From Planctomycetaceae bacterium (GTDB taxonomy: Bacteria > Planctomycetota > Planctomycetia > Pirellulales > Thermoguttaceae): a stretch of 16,776 nt of DNA. The notes under the pieces were generated by a model. The model did not search any database. It saw only the letters and a list, made by a program, of their open reading frames with translations, and was not told the origin of the DNA. The position numbers and the translations under genes are program-made. The stretch covers positions 1 to 16,776 of the forward strand of contig DOMV01000230.1 of the NCBI GenBank assembly GCA_003509805.1. The letters run 5' to 3'. Of the stretch, positions 13,845-16,776 are shown piece after piece; the first letter of the stretch is position 1, and every line of letters begins with the position of its first letter.

Positions 13845-13869
13845 CCGGCTCAAGGGAAGCCGGTTTTTT
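13845..13869 (+). terminator. Plus-strand intrinsic terminator with no annotated upstream gene
   Basis: CCGGCT, a 7-base loop (caaggga) and AGCCGG are followed by six T residues on the plus strand. The nearest genes on both sides are on the minus strand. It therefore either ends an unannotated plus-strand transcript or is fortuitous. Confidence 0.6.
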
Positions 13870-13911
13870 GGGAAAACGCGGTAACATGCCGATTTCAAAA
13901 CAGATACGGAC

Positions 13912-13943
13912 GAAAAAAACCGGGGGCAACATAAGGCGCCCCC
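13912..13943 (-). terminator. Rho-independent terminator of the oxidoreductase gene
   Basis: On the minus strand GGGGGC, a 10-base loop and GCCCCC (13922-13943) are followed by GG and then a run of seven T residues (13913-13919). It starts 8 bp after the stop codon at 13951. Confidence 0.8.
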
Positions 13944-13950
13944 TTGGTTT

Positions 13951-15291
13951 TCAAGAAAGTCCCGTAATCCCCGGTTCGGAGATTGGATAATTCCCGTCGG
14001 CATCGGGCATGACGGGGGAATCGCCGTCGATGGTCAGCGTGTCGATGTTCGGCGCATAGGAAAACTCCGATTTCCACACCTCCTCGGCCGTGAGATATTG
14101 GCCGGTTTCCATCGCCCAGCGCCCGAGAATCGGCGTAAAGGTCGCTTCGATACCCCGATCCAGTTCGTTCCATTCGCGCCCGTCCCGGATCGCCTGGAAG
14201 AAACGATCGTGTTCCACCTGGTAGGAATTCGTTCCCCCGGATTCGGGTTTCCAGATGATATTCTTTCCTTTGCCGGAAGGCGTGTAGTCGTTGAATATCC
14301 TCGGGTCGCCGACACCTTCGCCGACCACGCAACTTCCCTTGGTTCCGTGGATTGTCGCCTGGAAGCAACCCCACGTATTGGGAATCGTCTTGGTCTGCAA
14401 CATCATCTTTTTGCCGTCGGCGAACAGGAACTCGATTGCCGCATGGTCGATCAGGTCGTCCTTTTGCTTGCGCAGCAGCCGGCCTCCCTGCCCCTGGGCC
14501 GCGACCGGGAGATCCTGTTTCGCCCAGCAGCAGATGTCGAGGTTGTGGATCAGCGCATCGACGATGAAGCCGCCGGTCATCCAGTTGAAACAGAAAATGT
14601 TACGCAACTGGTGCTGCAACGGGGTCATCGAACCGACGGCGGAAAGCCTGTGGGGACCGTGCATCCGGTAAACCCAGAGGGAAACGATGTCGCCCAGCTT
14701 GCCGTCCCGGACCGCCTTGATCGTTTCTTCCGTCCTCACATAATGCCGGTTGTTCAGGCCGACGGCGACTTTCAACCCTTTGGCAACCGCTTTTTCATTC
14801 GCCTTCTTCAGCCGGCGCAACCCCGGAACATCGACGGCCAGCGGTTTTTCGGCGAAAACATGCAGGTCCTTTTCGACGGCGTATTCAAAATGGAGCGGCC
14901 GAAAGGCGGGCGGCGTCGTCAGGAGAACGACGTCTCCTTTTTCCAGGGTGTCGATCGCCTTTTTATAACCGTCCAGGCCGGCGAAACACCGTTCGTCCGG
15001 GAGATCGGCCCGGCCTTCCATTTGTTTGCCGACGTTGTTCCGCAGGCCCTTGGCACGATCCTCGAACGCGTCGGCGACGGCCCAGAGCTTGACGTTCGGG
15101 TCCGCCGTCAGGGCCTGCATGGTCGCACCGGTTCCACGTCCTCCGCAACCGACGACGGCCATGCGAATCATGTTGTTTTCGGCGGCGTGAACCTTGGGAA
15201 CGACGGTTCCGGCAAGCAACGTTCCCGCGGCGAGTGCTCCGGATTGTTTCAGGAAATCGCGACGGCCGGTGTTGGAAGTCTGGTGGAACAT
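13951..15291 (-). CDS. Tat-exported Gfo/Idh/MocA-family oxidoreductase
   Basis: NAD(P)-dependent sugar or cyclitol dehydrogenase fold, 446 residues. The N-terminus is a twin-arginine leader: R10-R11-DFLKQ, then a hydrophobic stretch SGALAAGTLLAGTVV and a likely cleavage after VHA (about residue 36). It is followed by the Rossmann motif MAVVGCGGRGTGA (48-55) and the EKPLA motif (E148, K149, P150) with the usual catalytic-side Lys. The second domain contains GGFIVDALIHNLDICCW, the H-N-D-type active-site helix of the family. Tat export implies folding with bound cofactor before secretion. Such secreted paralogs are very numerous in planctomycetes and are usually linked to sugar breakdown, but no sugar genes flank this one. 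AAGGAT precedes the ATG, and an intrinsic terminator follows. It is divergent from ndk. Confidence 0.92.
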   Translation of the reverse strand: MFHQTSNTGRRDFLKQSGALAAGTLLAGTVVPKVHAAENNMIRMAVVGCGGRGTGATMQALTADPNVKLWAVADAFEDRAKGLRNNVGKQMEGRADLPDERCFAGLDGYKKAIDTLEKGDVVLLTTPPAFRPLHFEYAVEKDLHVFAEKPLAVDVPGLRRLKKANEKAVAKGLKVAVGLNNRHYVRTEETIKAVRDGKLGDIVSLWVYRMHGPHRLSAVGSMTPLQHQLRNIFCFNWMTGGFIVDALIHNLDICCWAKQDLPVAAQGQGGRLLRKQKDDLIDHAAIEFLFADGKKMMLQTKTIPNTWGCFQATIHGTKGSCVVGEGVGDPRIFNDYTPSGKGKNIIWKPESGGTNSYQVEHDRFFQAIRDGREWNELDRGIEATFTPILGRWAMETGQYLTAEEVWKSEFSYAPNIDTLTIDGDSPVMPDADGNYPISEPGITGLS

Positions 15292-15442
15292 TTTCTATCC
15301 TTTCCGAGCAAAAAAGGTTTTTGAAAAACGGTCGCACTTCGATGCCATGCACAGATGCCAAGCACACGGACACGCCCGCATTGTATAATGGACCGAGCTG
15401 CGATACAATGGGCGTCGGTACGCCAAGCGCACCCCGGTTGGC

Positions 15443-15484
15443 GGGACGATTTGCGGGAGACGATCTGCGCGGAACGATTTGCGA
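15443..15484. repeat. 14-bp tandem repeat, three units
   Basis: Units gggacgatttgcgg, gagacgatctgcgc and ggaacgatttgcga lie head to tail in the 296-bp divergent spacer between the oxidoreductase and ndk. The rest of that spacer shows no gene. It must contain the promoters of both genes, but none can be assigned with confidence. Confidence 0.75.
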
Positions 15485-15587
15485 AGGCGGAAAAACGGAG
15501 CCCGAAGCGTCGGCGAGGCGAGATCATGCCGTCGTGTCCCGGACGGCGAATGGATTTTTCAGTACACCGATTCAGTCATATCGAACG

Positions 15588-15986
15588 ATGGAACAGACAT
15601 TGATTATTTTGAAACCGGATGCCGTCCAGCGCGGTCTCATCGGGGAGATCGTGAGCCGCTTCGAAAAAAAGGGGTTCCGGATCGCGGCGATGAAAATGCT
15701 TACGATCACCCCGGAATTGGCGAGACGACATTATGTCGACCACCTGGAAAAACCGTTTTATCCGCCGTTGGAAAAATACATTACGGGCGCCCCGACGGTC
15801 GTACTGATTCTCGAAGGCGAGGGCGTTATCGCTTCGGTTCGCCTGATGGTCGGTCCGACGAACGGATTGGTCGCTCCGCCGGGAACGATTCGTGGGGATT
15901 TCGCGACCGATATCCGGCACAACCTCGTACACGCATCCGACAGCGAAGCCGCCGCGATGCGCGAGATCGGCGTCTTCTTCGGATAA
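15588..15986 (+). CDS. ndk: Nucleoside diphosphate kinase
   Basis: This enzyme moves the gamma phosphate from ATP to other (d)NDPs through a phosphohistidine and is cytosolic. The 132 residues fit the family length of about 135-150. Signatures: TLIILKPDAVQRGLIGEI (K9), KPFYPPLEKYITGAP, R85 in SVRLMVGPTN, PGTIRGDF (R102) and NLVHASDS with the catalytic H115. The long open frame upstream has no family character, so the ATG before EQTLIILKP is the start; no clear Shine-Dalgarno sequence is present. A tttttcagtacacc motif about 25-35 bp upstream resembles the right end of F1. The gene is convergent with lnt (33-bp gap). Confidence 0.95.
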   Translation: MEQTLIILKPDAVQRGLIGEIVSRFEKKGFRIAAMKMLTITPELARRHYVDHLEKPFYPPLEKYITGAPTVVLILEGEGVIASVRLMVGPTNGLVAPPGTIRGDFATDIRHNLVHASDSEAAAMREIGVFFG

Positions 15987-15991
15987 GGGAC

Positions 15992-16011
15992 CCGGGAAAG
16001 CGATATCCCGG
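15992..16011. terminator. Possible bidirectional terminator between ndk and lnt
   Basis: CCGGGA, an 8-base loop and TCCCGG form a 6-bp stem in the 33-bp gap between the convergent stop codons. An alternative pairing is CGGGAAA with TTTCCCG. There is no clean T-run on either strand. Confidence 0.4.
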
Positions 16012-16019
16012 TTTCCCGT

Positions 16020-16776
16020 TCACCGGTCGCCGGACAGCCGCCCGCTCCCGTTGTGTGCATCGTCACTGTGTGCATGTCGCCGTGTGTGGCGTCGTTTCGC
16101 ACGCGCCGTCAGCGGGCTGATCGCGATGAAAAGTGTCCCGAATAAACAGCCGAACGCATACGTGTCGCCCCAGACGGAGTAAACCGATCGCCGCGAATCG
16201 AGATGAAGATCGTGGACGAGCGATTCCGCTTCTCCGCGCCGGCCGCGTTTGAGGATGGTCCCGTCGCTGTCGATGAGGGCGGCGGCGCCCCCGTTGGAAG
16301 CGCTTGCCGTCGCCTTCCGGTTTTCCACGGCACGAAAAACGTTCGTGGCCAAATGGAGCTCGTTTTCCGGAGTCAGGCGGAACCAACCGTCGTTGGAAAG
16401 GTTGACCAGGATTGCCGGCTCGATCTTCCGTTCGCGCACTTTCCCGAGCTGCTGCCGGACAAAATGCGGAATCGTGCTTTCAAAACAGATGTTCACGGTG
16501 AAATTTTCGTCATTCCCCCTCACCCTAACCCTCTCCCCAAGGGGCGAGGGGATTCTCAGTGGCATGGCGACGGGACCGGAACCGCGACCGGCTTCTTGGC
16601 AAAGCGTTTTAAGAAAAAAGTCGTCCGGCAGAAATTTCGAGAACGGAATGTATTCGCCGAACATGACGAGCTGAACTTTGTCGTAACGGGGCCCAGCATT
16701 CTCTGATTTCGGATCAATCAACAACGCCGAGTTCAGCCGCGCCGGTTCCGCTGTGCCGTCGAATTCCAGCGTGGAA
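16020..16776 (-). CDS. lnt: Apolipoprotein N-acyltransferase (C-terminal part; start outside window)
   Basis: An inner-membrane enzyme that acylates the N-terminal Cys of lipoproteins; 251 residues are visible and the frame continues off the right edge. The nitrilase domain carries NSALLIDP, then the catalytic Lys and loop Glu in YDKVQLVMFGEYIPF (spaced as K335 and E343 in E. coli Lnt), the nucleophile Cys in NICFES (C387/E389 equivalents) and VNLSNDGWF. A final transmembrane helix (YAFGCLFGTLFIAIS) precedes an unusual Arg/His/Ser-rich tail (about 25 residues) encoded by short GTGTGC-like repeats. Between GSGPVAMPL and FTVNICFES is an extra segment (IPSPLGERVRVRGN) encoded by a ccctctcccc-type genomic repeat. 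The first catalytic Glu and the N-terminal membrane helices lie outside the window. It is convergent with ndk. Confidence 0.9.
   Translation of the reverse strand, partial: STLEFDGTAEPARLNSALLIDPKSENAGPRYDKVQLVMFGEYIPFSKFLPDDFFLKTLCQEAGRGSGPVAMPLRIPSPLGERVRVRGNDENFTVNICFESTIPHFVRQQLGKVRERKIEPAILVNLSNDGWFRLTPENELHLATNVFRAVENRKATASASNGGAAALIDSDGTILKRGRRGEAESLVHDLHLDSRRSVYSVWGDTYAFGCLFGTLFIAISPLTARAKRRHTRRHAHSDDAHNGSGRLSGDR
16515..16553. repeat. CCCTCACCCTAACCCTCTCCCC-type dispersed repeat inside lnt
   Basis: The plus strand reads ccccctcaccctaaccctct followed by ccccaaggggcgagggg. CCCTCTCCCC (16529-16538) and GGGGCGAGGG (16541-16550) form a hairpin with one mismatch. This sequence type is a well-known intergenic repeat in many bacteria. 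Here it is translated in frame on the minus strand as SPLGERVRVRGN within lnt, just before the catalytic Cys. Confidence 0.8.

Noticed and set aside
14098..15324. Plus-strand open frame (408 codons) opposite the Gfo/Idh/MocA gene
   Set aside because: The minus-strand gene has a Tat leader, Rossmann motif and terminator. The antisense frame has no family character.

Overview
The window (about 16.8 kb, moderately GC-rich, with strongly GC-biased third codon positions in the real genes) looks like chromosomal DNA of a Gram-negative-type bacterium, most likely a planctomycete. The reasons are a phosphate-selective-porin-like outer-membrane barrel, a Tat-exported Gfo/Idh/MocA oxidoreductase with an RRDFLKQ leader, few Shine-Dalgarno sequences, and loosely packed genes with long repeat-filled spacers. 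The phylum assignment is inference: there is no rRNA or other marker gene here. No tRNA, rRNA, CRISPR array or intact transposase was found.

Layout. 1-1359 (+): 3' part of a porin gene, closed by a strong hairpin. 1668-3041 (+): mtaB, a tRNA methylthiotransferase with a 12-bp tandem repeat inside its radical-SAM domain. 3201-5509 (-): a probable two-gene unit of a PolX-like PHP phosphoesterase followed by tyrA. 5510-7175: a repeat-rich stretch around a small cyclic-nucleotide-binding-domain protein (5926-6375, -). 7176-7727 (-): remains of a transposase gene. 7988-8743 (-): a nucleotidyltransferase-like protein. 9518-10537 (+): an enolase-superfamily dipeptide-epimerase-like protein. 10868-12520 (+): a membrane HAMP/SpoIIE phosphatase. 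12601-13593 (-): two small unrecognised proteins. 13951-15291 (-): the secreted oxidoreductase, divergent from ndk (15588-15986, +). 16020-16776 (-): 3' part of lnt, convergent with ndk.

The genes are mostly independent housekeeping, signalling or envelope functions (tRNA modification, tyrosine synthesis, nucleotide balance, lipoprotein acylation, phosphatase signalling). I see no multi-gene defence or biosynthetic system. The most unusual content is the repeat landscape. There is a dispersed element of about 100-135 bp (here called F1) with TATACCGAAG-like ends, in five copies. There is also a larger element of about 280-300 bp with TATACCGTAAACG-like ends, in two full copies and one fragment. 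F1 is nested in both large copies, at different positions and in opposite orientations, so each copy documents an empty site for the other. Superimposed on this are many short tandem duplications (12-17 bp units, each of different sequence) and two in-frame repeat insertions in conserved genes (mtaB and lnt). The second unusual item is the PolX-like protein, which has lost its N-terminal domain and two of the three polymerase aspartates but keeps every PHP metal ligand.
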